NCBI GenBank assembly: GCA_965153455.1
Contig: OZ234493.1
Coordinates: 17,164,213-17,228,212, forward strand
Length of the DNA stretch: 64,000 bases
Source: Sphagnum compactum
Taxonomy: Eukaryota; Bryophyta; Sphagnopsida; Sphagnales
Direction: 5' to 3'
This document shows positions 1 to 12,354 of the stretch, one piece after another. Positions within the stretch are counted from its first letter, which is position 1. Every line of letters begins with the position of its first letter. The position numbers and the translations under genes were made by a program. The notes beneath the pieces were generated by a model, which did no database searches, was not told where the DNA came from, and saw only the letters and a program-made list of their open reading frames with translations.

Positions 1-2700
1 ATTTTCAATCACCATTCAATAACTTGCAAAAATCTACCATGCAAGGCCATCAGATAAACAAGATGATTTTATTTTTTTAAGAAGCTCATATTTGCAAAAG
101 GGACAAGGATCATCAAATGAATTTAAAAAAACATATAAACCATTTTATCACATGAAATCATGTTTTTTTTATAACAACAATTTAATTTTCTACCCTATTT
201 TGTAATGTCAATAATAATTTAAAAGGTTTTTATTAGTTTCAAAGATACTATGAATTCATATAATAACATATCATTAATTTTTATATTCTAGGTTTATTTA
301 GGATTTATCATCAAGCAATGACATTTGTAATGAGGATAATGTTGATCATCTACCCATATAATTAATGATATTCAAATAGAATTTTTAATTAATGATTTTT
401 CAAAAAAAACTGATGAAAGGATCATTTTTGATGATTTAATTGATGCAAACTTAATTGAAGGTATAAACACTTTAGAGTGAACCAAAACACTAAATAAAAG
501 TCACTTTTGAAAGTCCTTAACCTTTGTATTTTGATTATACTTTAAAGCTCATAAACTAGTTCAACCTTCAAATTGATCCAAATGATGTTAAAATTGGGTC
601 ACCATTTTAAATTACTTCTTACACATTTTTATCAAAGATTAGTATTAAAATTTTTTTTTAAAAAAAAGAATATGTTGCCATTTACACAAAAAATTAAATT
701 GAATATGATTCAATATTTTCTCAAATGTTTGTTTTTAAATTTGATTTTCTAACCTTAAGTGCTATCAACCTTCAAAGTGTTATATGCCAAAGTTTTAAAA
801 ACATTGGATAAACAAAATGTTGTGAAATAAAAGTCCATATTTAGTTTTAGGAGGATTGGCACAATCCATATAAAGTCTTTCTAGGATGGACCTTACATTA
901 TTTTGTCATGATTTTTTCATTGGTAAAATGTTTCATGTGTTATCTTCACATAAATGAATCCTTTTTTGTGACATCCAATAATAAGTTAAAAAATTATGCA
1001 ATAATAATAAAAACCCTACCTTGGTGACAATCTATTTCAAGCAATGTAATTTGCAACTACCCTTGACCATGAATATATAGAAAGATCTTTTTTCTTCAAT
1101 AGAAAATTCATGCAAAAATCTTTCTATATACTTATGATTGGAAAATTTGGATAGTGAAACATACCATTATTTCAATTGCTAATAACCATTAATTTTGTCA
1201 CAAGACATGCACAAAGACATTTTAGTTTATTTATTCATATTATGTATGCAATCATGCAACAATGATAAAATGACATTTTTATGTAAAATTTGTCTTGTAA
1301 ACACTCATAAATCCTTATTCAATTTTGCTAAAAATTGATTTTAGGAAATAAAAAATGTCAAATGTGAATTTCAAAGATAACATTATTCCCAAATATACTT
1401 CTTGACCCATTATTCAATCAATTGTTTTTGTATTATTGCATTTTCAAATGATTTTGTTTTTGGCTTCATCTTGATTAAGTAATTTCACAAATATATAGGT
1501 TTTAAATGCTTAGGTTTTTTTTTTTTTTTCCTTTGGAAGATGAATACTCATGTCATTGAAAACATTCTTGTAAAGGTATAAATGGGTTGATATTATAGAA
1601 CATGCACCATATAATAATGATGTGATGCATTTAATCAAAATTTCAAAACACATATCAAAATAATTTTGTAACCAAAATTTTAAAAACATAGGAAAAACCT
1701 TGAGGAAAATAATACATCTTTCCTTTTTTGGTTCATTAATTCTTTCAATTCTTTTTTTTCACATAATGCACATAATGAGTTGAACATCATTTTGGTGTTT
1801 AACACCTTAAATAAGTGCAAATTGCAATGAAGGAGAAAAACATATGTTCGTGCCCAAGCTTAGAAAACTCATTTCTTGTTCATATATCAATGACATGAAA
1901 TGCTAAAAAGACCTTGAGAGAGATGAATTTCAGTTAAAGGGTAATGATGAGATGATGCAATGTGTAACATGCAATAAGTCCTCCTTATTTACACCAACAT
2001 TAGAAACATTGAAAAACAAGGAAACAACAAATGTGATTGTGGGGCAAGAAAAAATTTCTATATGTTATTGAAATGAAAGATTAATTCTTTCTTATATATA
2101 AAATTGAAATCCATTCAATGTATTTTAATTCAATTCCAATTAAACAATTGGATTAAAATTGAATTGAATTGAATTAAAGACAATTAGTATGCAAATTGGT
2201 GGAAAATATATTCAATATCTTGTGAACAACTATGAAATGTGGGTGCAGTTCACTATCCCCCATTCATAAAACTACTGAATTCACTACTTTTCAACTAGTC
2301 CCCATCTATTAAAACTAGTTCACTCAAAATCCAATGAAATCACTTGGTGTACAAATACACCTTTTGTTATAGTATATATGTTGTTGGAAAAAATTTAATA
2401 CACAAATTTAAAAAGACACATTTCCATGCCTCTTCACTTGGGAATGAACAAACAAATTCCAATTTGGAATTGTCTAATGTACGATGACTTGAGGAACCTA
2501 AAATTGTCCTATCTAAACCAACTTCAATGAATCATCGTAATTGAAATATGACAAGGCTCAAAATAGAATAGAGCCAAACATCTGGCATAACACAAAATAA
2601 CGTGGAAGAATTAATCTAGAATGACATTGCTTATATCCCTCAAGGAATGGATTTCACACTATTTTCACAACTTTCCCTTAATTGTAAAATTCTTTAGAAA
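1..2700. other. AT-rich gene-free DNA
   Basis: I see no supported gene here. The stretch is strongly AT-rich, with homopolymer A and T runs and frequent stops in all frames. It may contain old intron or transposon remains, but nothing recognisable was found on either strand. Confidence 0.6.
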
Positions 2701-2721
2701 ATAAAGGTACTATATTACTTG

Positions 2722-3039
2722 TTATACACCTATGTTTAGGCACATGTATTTGTGTGGATGGTATGATGAACTATGCTCAAATCGAGAAAAATGAGAATAA
2801 AATTTATCTGATCCACTAACCCCATGCTTGCAACATGAGATATAATGTTCAATGGCAGCCTTTTGTGGAGTTGTTAATTCTTGGATTTTGCAATATTTCC
2901 TCATTTCTATAATTGTAAGTTGCATGTATTTGCACTTATTGATCACCATTTGGGTCACAATTTTTGCAGCTTCATTGTAGGAGCACCCTTTTTCTTTACT
3001 TGTTAAAAACAACAAATTGGCCACTTCTTCAGCAACCAA
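2722..3039 (-). CDS. Unrecognised 105-codon ORF, possible exon
   Basis: An open frame of 105 codons on the minus strand in otherwise stop-rich DNA. The N-terminal two thirds has a plausible soluble, helical composition, for example VAEEVANLLFL and NEAAKIVTQMVIN. The last third is low in information. No family is recognised. It could be a single exon of a decayed gene or a chance frame. No splice neighbours were identified. Confidence 0.2.
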   Translation of the reverse strand: MVAEEVANLLFLTSKEKGCSYNEAAKIVTQMVINKCKYMQLTIIEMRKYCKIQELTTPQKAAIEHYISCCKHGVSGSDKFYSHFSRFEHSSSYHPHKYMCLNIGV

Positions 3040-3421
3040 CTCCTGTTGTGGATTGGATCATTCTCCACATTAGTATTAAAAATTTAAGAAAATACATGTC
3101 TGACACCTTGAACTACATTCTGGTCATGAATTTGATATTGCTAGAATTATCTGAAATAAGATTGTATTAACAAAAAGATGTCAAGAATGTTCTAGTAATA
3201 ACCTCATGGGCAGGCATTCCATTTTGCAAAATGCTCCCACACAAGGCAGGCTAGTACTGCAGGGCGTACTGCTGGTATGGTATGAATTACAGTTTTGTAA
3301 ATTCCCACAGAACCAATAGGAGGCCCCCAAAAACAGGGTTGCCTTGCTTGTTACACCACATAATGCCCCGACAACAGGGTATAACACCTGGAAGCTTATG
3401 TCAGCCTTTGGTTCACAAGGT

Positions 3422-3447
3422 GTAATGCCCTGCTATCAGGGCATTAC
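3422..3447. repeat. Palindromic hairpin GTAATGCCCTG
   Basis: A perfect inverted repeat with 11-bp arms (GTAATGCCCTG at 3422-3432 and its complement at 3437-3447) around a 4-base loop. A degenerate relative lies about 60 bp upstream (AATGCCCCGACAACAGGG). The same arm recurs near 6.9 kb. Confidence 0.75.
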
Positions 3448-4872
3448 CCCAATTAAGGGATTCCGAAAGTTCTCTACCTTGCCATACATAGTGTACTAAT
3501 TCACGGTGTTGTAATAATAATTCGCTTATTGAAATGGAACCTGTTTTGGCAATGTGTTTCTACATATCACACTTAATATTAGCCATTAGATATGAGGAGG
3601 TAGGATAATAACTATCAATTAAAAGATGAATGAATAGAACTATTTACCTTACGAAATGACCAAATATCATTGTCCTAGCAAACTACATCTGCAGTGGCGT
3701 CAATGAGGCGTTACATGGGTAGACTATAAAATATAAGTCTGGCTGAAATACATCTTGGAGAAACTCTTGGAGAACCTACCATGAAAAACCAATCAATATT
3801 ATTTAGTTCCTGGAATGAAATTGAAAGTTATGTGATCAGTTAAAACTGGATATGTAACTCTGTCAAAATTTGGCTTTTCAATTAAATTATTATATGTGTG
3901 TGCGCATGTATATATGTATTAGGTTTTCTTATAATTTATTTAATTTTTTTGTGGGCATCAACCCGTTTTGAACCATCTCAATGACTAGACACTGTCTAGG
4001 CCCATCATGTAAAGTATATCCTATAATTCAAACCCTGATGCCAGTTCTAGATTGATCATTATAGATACAAATGAATCACAAAAGCATCCCAGAGTCTAGA
4101 TACTTGTCTACATACAAGAGCTGGTATCACGATTCCATTGACTCTCCTTTCTTGTGTGTATGTGGAAAGTGAAGGACAGATGTTGCGGTGTAGATTGAAT
4201 GATTCCAAAAAGTTGGCAAAGGCATCCCCTTGCAGTCCTTTTGCAAACCAAAGGCTTTATCTATTGTGGTTGTTTGTTTCAACCCAGTGAGCCCAAGGAA
4301 TTGGTTGAGTCCATAGATTTTATATTGTTTATCAAGGTTTAGGAGATCTAATTGGTTTTTCACTTCCATCCAATTAGGTCATTGTTTCATCTACCTATTC
4401 GCTTGAACATAATGCACCCAATGAACTAACTGTTGCTCACAAAGAGCCTCCGATAACCCATGCAAGCTCGTAATCATAGTTACAATAGATAGAATATGAC
4501 TTGATCTTCAGGAATGAAGTTACTTGGTGATCATAAGGCTCTCATGTCAGTTGTTTCATGACAATTTCTGCCACTGGCTGCCACTGGCATCATCCATGTC
4601 CTCAATGCTCATGGAGTTCACCTGGTTCTTTGTCATTGAATAATGCCAACTGAAAAAAACCACACTAGGGTATAGAAAAACACTAATGAGGAGTGGACAA
4701 GGGACATGCTTATGTTCCCAAAATGAGGAGTAGCAGAGGTAGACAAACATATCCAGAAAGAGCTGCTCCAAGGGACTTACCTTGTGTAAAACTCAATTCT
4801 CCCAATTGAGGCTGTCAATGGCAAGGATGGATGCAGAGGTACATGTTTTGTAATGCCTGCTCTATGGCATAA

Positions 4873-5176
4873 GAGCATCTCCACCCCCACACTGGCAAAC
4901 AACTCTTTTATTTTAGAATAAAATACCGTTTAATGATCACTCTCCCCACCCACAAATGTCATAAAAGTACCTTTAAACACTCAAAGACCATTTATGTCTT
5001 TACATCTGGACCTGTAATAGTCAATGTCCAAATCCATAGTAGAAAAAAGCTTTTAAAGGTGTTAAAATGACCACTACAAAATGGACCATTAATACGAGAG
5101 AGCAGCAAGATTTGCCCTATCCTCTTGCAAGATTTAATGGAAAGGGGTGTTCGCTGGTGTGGGGGTGGAGATGCTC
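4873..5176. mobile_element. MITE with GAGCATCTCCACC terminal inverted repeats
   Basis: The element starts GAGCATCTCCACCCCCACAC and ends with the exact reverse complement of those 20 bases, giving about 304 bp with no coding capacity. The flanks are TAA on the left and TAG on the right, close to a 3-bp target duplication of the TWA type used by PIF/Harbinger elements. GAGCATCTCCA-like ends are common on small plant MITEs. The superfamily assignment is inference; the terminal repeat is seen directly. Confidence 0.75.
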
Positions 5177-5199
5177 TAGGACCTTGCTATTCAGCACTC

Positions 5200-6090
5200 G
5201 CCCTGCATGGGATAAATTACCGGCCCACCAGTTAGACTAAAAAAGCTTTGGGAGGGCTCTACAAGATTTTAAAAGATTTGCCTCCTCCTCCAGCCCAGTG
5301 CTGAAGTTTTTGTGATACTCCTCCTTTCATATGAAGGGTATCTCATAAGTGAAACATTGTGTCATTCATTTTTTTGTGATACTCATTGAATATTGTAAGA
5401 AAAAAGGAAATAATGGAGGGCAATCCAGAAAACAAAATGTCCATCATAGTTTGGGAGGTGTTTGAAAAAACAGAAATCCTTGTAGAGTCACATTTTTGAA
5501 AAAAAGGAGGAATTCCTCCCCAAAAAAATTAAATTCAAGCAAAAGCTTCTTTAAGGTTGAAATAATCAAATTTGAAAACTTTCAAGTTTTCAAACAACTT
5601 CAATCTAGTGCTTTTTAAACAAATTATGATGTAGCTAACGTGATGATTGTCCATAAAAAGGTTTGGCCAAATTGGCTAGAAATGAACAATGAAAGTAAAA
5701 AGATCTAGGCGCCCTTCTATATTTTTGGCAATCTACTTGAATGTGATATAAAAATCTGACAATATTTGTGATATTTTTTAATTGCAAATTATGGCAATAT
5801 ATAACCCCAAAAATCATTTGATTTTGAAAAAAAAATTAGAAATCTCATACGTGACAAAACTTCACCCATAAAAGAAAGACTGCTTCAATCCTCCGTTTCT
5901 TCATGAGCACTTGAGGTTCGTTGGGGTCTGATACCATGTTGGAACTAGGAAAAAACAAATTGAAACTAAAAGAACATCAAAGATTTGGTTGAGGCGCTAC
6001 ACCCAATTGTAAGATCGCACAAGTTGCTACAAATTTAGGATCCTCCCTTAAGCCCTCCTAAGGTTCTAATTGAGGCGCCAAGTATTGTAG
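5200..6090. other. Intergenic DNA, no supported gene
   Basis: No supported gene is seen. The longest frame here is 60 codons and has no recognisable content. Confidence 0.5.
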
Positions 6091-6092
6091 TG

Positions 6093-6365
6093 GACGTTAG
6101 AGCATCTCCACCCCAAAACTGTAAGCAACTCCTTTATTTTAGAAGAGAAATACCATGCAAATGGAATAATGATCAGTGTCCCCACCCACAAAGGTCATTA
6201 AAGTCCCTTTAAACACTCAAAGACCATTTATGTCTTTACATCTGGACAGGCAATAGTCATTGTCCAAATCCAAAGTAGAAAAAAACTTTTAAAGGGGTTA
6301 AAATGACCACTGCAAAGTGGACATCACAATGGACACCAATACAGGAGCGCAGCAGGATTTACACT
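6093..6365. mobile_element. Second, 3'-truncated copy of the GAGCATCTCC MITE
   Basis: It begins TTA followed by GAGCATCTCCACCC and follows the body of the 4873-5176 element closely, with the shared words CTCAAAGACCATTTATG and TCTTTACATCTGGAC. It loses similarity before the right terminal repeat. It is a diverged partial copy about 1.2 kb from the first, in the same orientation. Confidence 0.65.
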
Positions 6366-6888
6366 AGGTGATCATTCTGTTTTGAACAATAGTGGACTCA
6401 AATGTGCAACAAAGGTCACTAGCCATAATTTTGCCTACCACAGTCAATATTGCAAATCAAATTTTTTGCACATCATTGTGCATTTGAGGTTGAAGTTGGG
6501 TGTGATTAGTATGGATTATAATTCATAGTTGGGATTATGCACTTGCTGAATCATTTCATGGCCCGTGCTAACAACCTAGAGGGTGGGCATATTTTATTTC
6601 GTAAAATGCCCTCAAGTTGGGCTGGTCCTTATAATGGGGTCTCCTGTCCATCCATGCGGAGGGAAATTATGACTGCCAAATTGGCATGCTTCAATTGTAA
6701 CAACCTTGGAGAGAATTCTTAGTGCATTTATAAGGCGGATTACATTTAGTAATCAAGCTTACAAAAAGAGCCCTAGAGCGGAGGGTGTGAGATTGTAAGA
6801 TCCCTAGGGCACAGGATGTAAACCATTGATTACTTCGGTTGTTACACAGTGTTGTCGTAGCAGGGCCTTACCCTATACATTATGTCAT

Positions 6889-6958
6889 GTAATGCCCTGG
6901 CAACCAGGGCATTACCCCATCCATTCATAGTATGTAATGTCCTACTTCCAGGGCATTA
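6889..6958. repeat. Two more GTAATGCCCTG hairpins
   Basis: A perfect inverted repeat with 12-bp arms (GTAATGCCCTGG at 6889-6900 and its complement at 6904-6915) around a 3-base loop. An imperfect copy follows at about 6933-6958. They share arm sequence with the hairpin at 3422-3447. Confidence 0.75.
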
Positions 6959-7989
6959 CCCAGTGAGGTGGCAGCAACTAGTTCATAACCAGGCAGAATA
7001 ACCACTGAAAATACCACTCTTGATTGCTGCTCCTTGTCTTCATTTCCTCCTCCTGCAAGCTGCAACATAGCTGCCCCAATTCAAGAGTCCTTGTTTCCAT
7101 ATCGCGCACCTTCGTTCAATGACCCGTTGATGCAAAGTCATGCGTCGCATGTCCAAACTCAGTCCACCATAACAGCAATCTGTTCCTTGAAAGTGAAATC
7201 ATTCATCACCCATTGATATACATACATCCTCAAGATTATTATTTTGTACCTCAGTCTCTCACGATCACCTTGTTGGTCTCAGGCCTCACCTCATTTGGTC
7301 ACACCGATGTCTTGTTTGTGGGTGGCATGCATTTGATGAATTTGGGTTATGATTTGATGATGGCATGTTAGTGTGTGTTTTTACAATTTTGTGTCTCTAA
7401 TGTCTTCTTATGTTTTTCTGTAATTCAGTTCTTTTGAATGTGGCAAATATTTCAAGTGAACAAGACAATTGTCCCCACAAGCATGCACATACCATCTATG
7501 ATAATCAAAAGGAACCACATCCAACTGTCATGTCATGTTTGAGAATTGAAATATGCTTGCCACTTCAAGTATGATTGAAGAGACTGAAGCTGGTAAAATG
7601 ATCATTGGGGTTTTGAGAAACCATCTAACAAAATCTTATTGTCATGTATGTTCAAGTTAGTCTTAGATGTAGTTTTTGCATTATGCTACAAAACTAGCAT
7701 TGTATCGTCAAGTTATAGGTTAGGGTATTGAGACGTGGGAAAATGTGGAACAATCTTACCATCAAGAGGTGTCTCAATTGTTGATGACATGTCCATAGCT
7801 TGTGACATTGCAAAGCGGTTTGAACAAGTTGAAACCCAAGTGAACTTTTCTTGATATATTAAGGAAGTTGAAAGAATGTTAAAATTGTTCCATTCAAACA
7901 AAGAAGAAATGTTACATCATTCCAATATTTTTCAAATGTTGCTTTAACTTCATTCTTTGAAAGTGTTTATCCCTAATTTCTTTTTATGA

Positions 7990-8838
7990 ATGTTTGAAAT
8001 AGTGGTTGAGTTTCCAAAAAAGATCTATAAAATGGGAAGTGAACAATGGCACTCCTCAAGTCAATGGAGGTTCTTTACTAGAAGGCAACTCGCAAGAGTT
8101 ATTAGTGCAATCAACATCATCATCTTATTGCAACCCATTATTCACAAACCGTCCTTCACAAAAATCTTCTTGTATTGTGGATTATTCCTTATGCCCTACC
8201 AAGAATTGGGTTGCCTACAATAATCCTCCATATGAACAACAAAATTCTCCTCTAGAAATATATTCTAATTCTTCCCTTTAAGCAAAATCCCTTCCCAAAT
8301 CTATTTCAAAATCCTCCAAGTACACTTATTTGGCACCTTATGCTCATCTTGCTTCTATGAAGTTATCAAAGATAAAACTACTCACCATACATCACATGAA
8401 TGTAAAGCCTCATAAAACACATTACAAAAATGTTGCTTCTAAACAAAACGCTTCAAAGACTTGTTTATCATATGACCCTTTACTATCATGTATACCATCT
8501 AGGGAGTTTGCAAAAGAAGTCAAAAGTGTTGAACACATGCGCAATGGTCTTGTGACCTCCAATCCTAAAAATTTGGATCCAATGCACAACTTTCAAATGA
8601 AAGGCTTCCCAAAGAACATGCATTGCCATTGTTTACAACTTCGTTGGCCATTGATGATCCTAAACCAATTATTTCTTGCCCTTCAAATCAATCAAGGTCA
8701 CCATATGAAACTAATATTGAAAATCCATTAAATTCAATACAATATGAAGAAAACCGAACAAGATACATTTATGTTCCTTTTATAGTTCTTATAAAACTTT
8801 TGTGTAAGATTAGTATTGAAATGGATGAATATGTGTAA
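7990..8838 (+). pseudogene. Degenerate coding relic, possible upstream exons of the coiled-coil gene
   Basis: Overlapping plus-strand frames (8006-8281, 8330-8731, 8623-8838) read as one Ser/Asn/Pro-rich protein segment if a stop near 8279 and a frameshift near 8620 are bridged. Recognisable stretches are NGGSLLEGNSQELLVQS, SREFAKEVKSVEHMRNG and LAIDDPKPIISCP. The family is unknown. Strand, composition and position upstream of the coiled-coil exons suggest, but do not prove, that this is the 5' part of the same gene. Confidence 0.3.
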
Positions 8839-8839
8839 T

Positions 8840-10360
8840 TTATTAAGAACATCATCAACATGAACAAAATATTTAGGAATGGGTTTCAACAATTATTATA
8901 GTACGAATTTTAACTAAGAAAAATATCTCTAATTTTAATAAGTTGTGTGACAATTTAAAAATTCGTCTTGCAAAACCATGGCAAATCAAAACAATTTGTT
9001 AAGCAAAATGGTATTGAAAAATAAGGTCATTTTTTCATGCACTAGGGATGTTAATGTGCACCACCCCTTTCTTCAAGGCAATAAAAAAAATAAAAAGATG
9101 GCATCTATAATATAGTTTAGGCCACAATTGTTGTCGATCTAGTGTCAAATTGATTTTTTTGGGCAAAATTAAAGTCTAAGCACTTATCAAATTGCATGTT
9201 GAAGATGATGTGACCTCAAAATAAATTGCTTGGAAATTGAATACTTTTCATAACATTATTTTTTTCTTTGGCAAATATTTTTTTATCTTACATGAAACAT
9301 TTGTTTCGCAACATGACAATCAAGAAGGATTTCACATGTATTTACACCATATATTTCAAAGGAATCCAACGAAAGTAAAGAGTGTGAATTGAACAAACAA
9401 AAGGTTTTAGGAAACATGATACCGATGGGCATGATCAAGCTTGGTTGGATGTCAATTTGTCATTTATAATGTTGATCTATTGGATAAAACTGTCAATTGA
9501 TCAATCAATGTATTGAGCTCTATGTGATTGTAAAAGATTGGAATATATATTTGAAATGTCATTTTTTTCCCATTTAGCAAAGTGAACATTGATGAAAGGG
9601 AAACAACTTAAGATTTTCTATGAAATAAACATTTGTAAAAAATAAAGTTCTACAAGACTTAAAGTTCAAATTTGAATCATAAAATTCCTTCAATAAACAT
9701 GAAGTTGTGTACATGTGAAACAAGTAATTCACATATATTGTTGGAGCAAAAGTGTAATGAAAATATTTTGTTTGAAAAAACCATATTAGAAACACATTCA
9801 TTCTATGTTATGTGACTCCTAGAAATGATGAATGAACTTTGATATAGTTCAACTCCTTACATACAACATTAGACACCCAAATATAAATCTAGGGTACATT
9901 CACAAATTAAAGAACCAGTATGCACCCTTAGGTCGTCCTTAAATAGTCCAATTGGTTGACATGTAATTCAGGATTGGCCAAACACTACTTAAATAATTCA
10001 TAAGTAATGATTTTTTATTATAAAACATAGTTATAATGTTTTATTTATTTGTAATATTTTATGTTCATTGGATTACTTTCAAAATTATTCAAATGTTACA
10101 TCGATATATTTAAAGTGTTGTATAAATTTATTGAACATTCATGAGACTTGGAATTATATATGATTTTTAATCATGTAAACTTAAGTAATAGTTGCACATT
10201 GAGTGGTTCCTTAATTCGTGAATGTACCTTATAGTTCAAACATTGCACAATTTGAGTGCCAATGACATCATCATTCCAAGTTTGATCATATTAATAATCA
10301 ATTGAAATGGTGATAATAGGTTAGCACCGCATTTTTGTACATGATGAATAACATTTTGAT
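8840..10360. other. AT-rich DNA, no supported gene
   Basis: AT-rich DNA between two coding relics on the same strand. The only frame above 70 codons (9574-9801, minus) is hydrophobic and of low complexity, and I do not regard it as a gene. It could be intron. Confidence 0.5.
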
Positions 10361-10365
10361 TTGAG

Positions 10366-11087
10366 TTGCTTATTGAATCTTACACTTGTATTGTTATGGT
10401 AGTTTTGCAACAACATGACAAAATGGAGGCAATGTCATTGAATGCAATAAGAAGGGATGAAGTCATGAAAGACTTGTTTGTAACATTACATGATGTCTTA
10501 TGTAGGCAATTTGAACATAAAGGCATTGAAAATATGCAAACTAAATTAGAGAATTCAAAATTGGGAACTCCCCCATTAAGATTTAAACCAAATATATCAA
10601 TCATGAAAAAAGATGTTGCCAATTTGGAAAAGGTTTCATTCTTGGCTACAAATGATAAATGTAGTGACAAAATGTGCATTGCTATTATTGGATTTTGTCA
10701 ACAACTAATTGCCTTCTTGGATCAAGGAATATACTTCAAAATTGGGTTTATGTGTTTAAAAGAAAAGGATTAAATGATGTTGCCAATTTGAATCCAGACA
10801 TTATAACCAAAGTTGAAAGTTTAATGAATGAAATTTTTATCAAGCCCAAAACCATGATGAGGACATCTGATTATAATGGTTCTAATGTAGAAGATGATAA
10901 AACCAAATTATTTCAAAAACATGAAAATCTGGTCCTTAGGATCACTCATTTACAAGATCACCATGAGGTATGCTTAAAGTTGACAATTTTTATCATAGAT
11001 GTTTCTAACCTTATAATTAGTTTATTACAAGATTGCAATCCCTTATTTTTGACATGCAATAAGATTACATTGACCTCATTTAATTGA
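10366..11087 (+). pseudogene. Decayed exon(s), N-terminal part of coiled-coil gene
   Basis: Two overlapping plus-strand frames. The first (10366-10773) carries DEVMKDLFVTLHDVLCRQFE and PNISIMKKDVANLEKVSF. The second (from about 10770) carries NPDIITKVESLMNEIFI and LVLRITHLQDHHE, and ends at a GTATGC donor-like site near 10968. A frameshift near 10745 separates them. The protein looks soluble and helical. The family was not recognised. The strand and spacing agree with the coiled-coil exons that follow. Confidence 0.4.
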
Positions 11088-11389
11088 ATGTATTTTTAAA
11101 TCTTGTAATATTATTATTATATGATTCACAAAACATATAGATTTACAAAAAAACAAAAAGATGGAAAGACTTTAAACACTTACGTTCACACTAATATGTG
11201 CACCATATATGTTCCATTTTAAATTTTGAATTACAATTGAAGTTCATTTGCAATTAGATTTTAGCAATGTGAAGAAAAGGAATTACAATTTATTTAGTTT
11301 ATTTGAAAATGGAATGAATGTTATACTTTAACAATTGGTCTTGGATCATTAGGTTATAACATAATGTGAAAAAGATATAATTACATCAT

Positions 11390-12084
11390 TATTACAAGGC
11401 CAAGAAAAGGTAATAGAGTTATCTATGCAACAAGCCCACATGGATGCAATAGTTGAATCATCAATCTTACAAAAAAAGTTGAATATGACCTCACAAAGGT
11501 TAATAGAAAAACAAATGATTTTAGATCAAAAGATGAAAATTTTGGAAGAAAATGAAGGGCAAGCTGCAATAAGAGAAAAGGATGTACAATCAAGGATTTC
11601 AACTTTGATAAAAATGCAAAAGGAACTTGACACTAAGAAAGAAGAATTTGAAAATGAAAAAATGCAAGAAACGTTTATGTCTATTAAGAAAGAAATGGAT
11701 TGTAATTTCACAACAAACGAGACAACACTATTGGAACATGAAAAGGAATTACAACGTAGAACTTGTGCAATGGAAAAGATGACACAAAAACTCAACCAAA
11801 GGCAAGACGATCTTAAGCTTTTACAAGTGGACTTGGAAAGTGATACGATGAAGTTACAAAAAACCATGGCTGATTTTGAACAAGAAAAATTGCAATTAAA
11901 AGAAGTTGAAGGGACTATATTTCAAGCACATGAATTAAATAAAAACGTTGAAAATGTTTGGGCAAAAGTTGGAGAATTCATTCAGTCTGTGAAACAAACC
12001 ATGAAGCCTAAGGAAGACCAATTATGTATAAAAGAGCAAGACCTCTTAAAAAAAGAAAGTGAATTAAAAGAGCTTGATTTATAA
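11390..12084 (+). pseudogene. Long coiled-coil exon
   Basis: The open frame at 11425-12084 encodes a 219-residue, almost wholly alpha-helical protein rich in Glu, Lys, Gln and Leu with heptad-like spacing (EKQMILDQKMKILEENEG, KMTQKLNQRQDDLKLLQ). This is typical of a filament-like or scaffold coiled coil. It probably begins at an AG acceptor near 11399. It ends in TAA without a clear donor, followed by further stops, which suggests decay. Downstream exons continue the same style for about 5 kb. No specific family is claimed. Confidence 0.55.
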
Positions 12085-12354
12085 ACGAAGAGTGAATGAG
12101 AAAAATTAAAAGTTAGTTCATAATTACATATTAATTATTCTAATTATTGATTACACTTATCATTTTGAATCTTAATGACAATAATGTAATAAAACTTCCA
12201 AATGTTGAAAAAACTAACAAAAGGTGGAAGACGAACAAATCTAATGATTCATTTTGACATCCTTCACCTATTCCCTCACTTGGCCACATCTATGGTACTT
12301 AATCGTTGTGGTTCAATGTTATTGATTTTTATAGACATTGATCTTTCATTGTAG

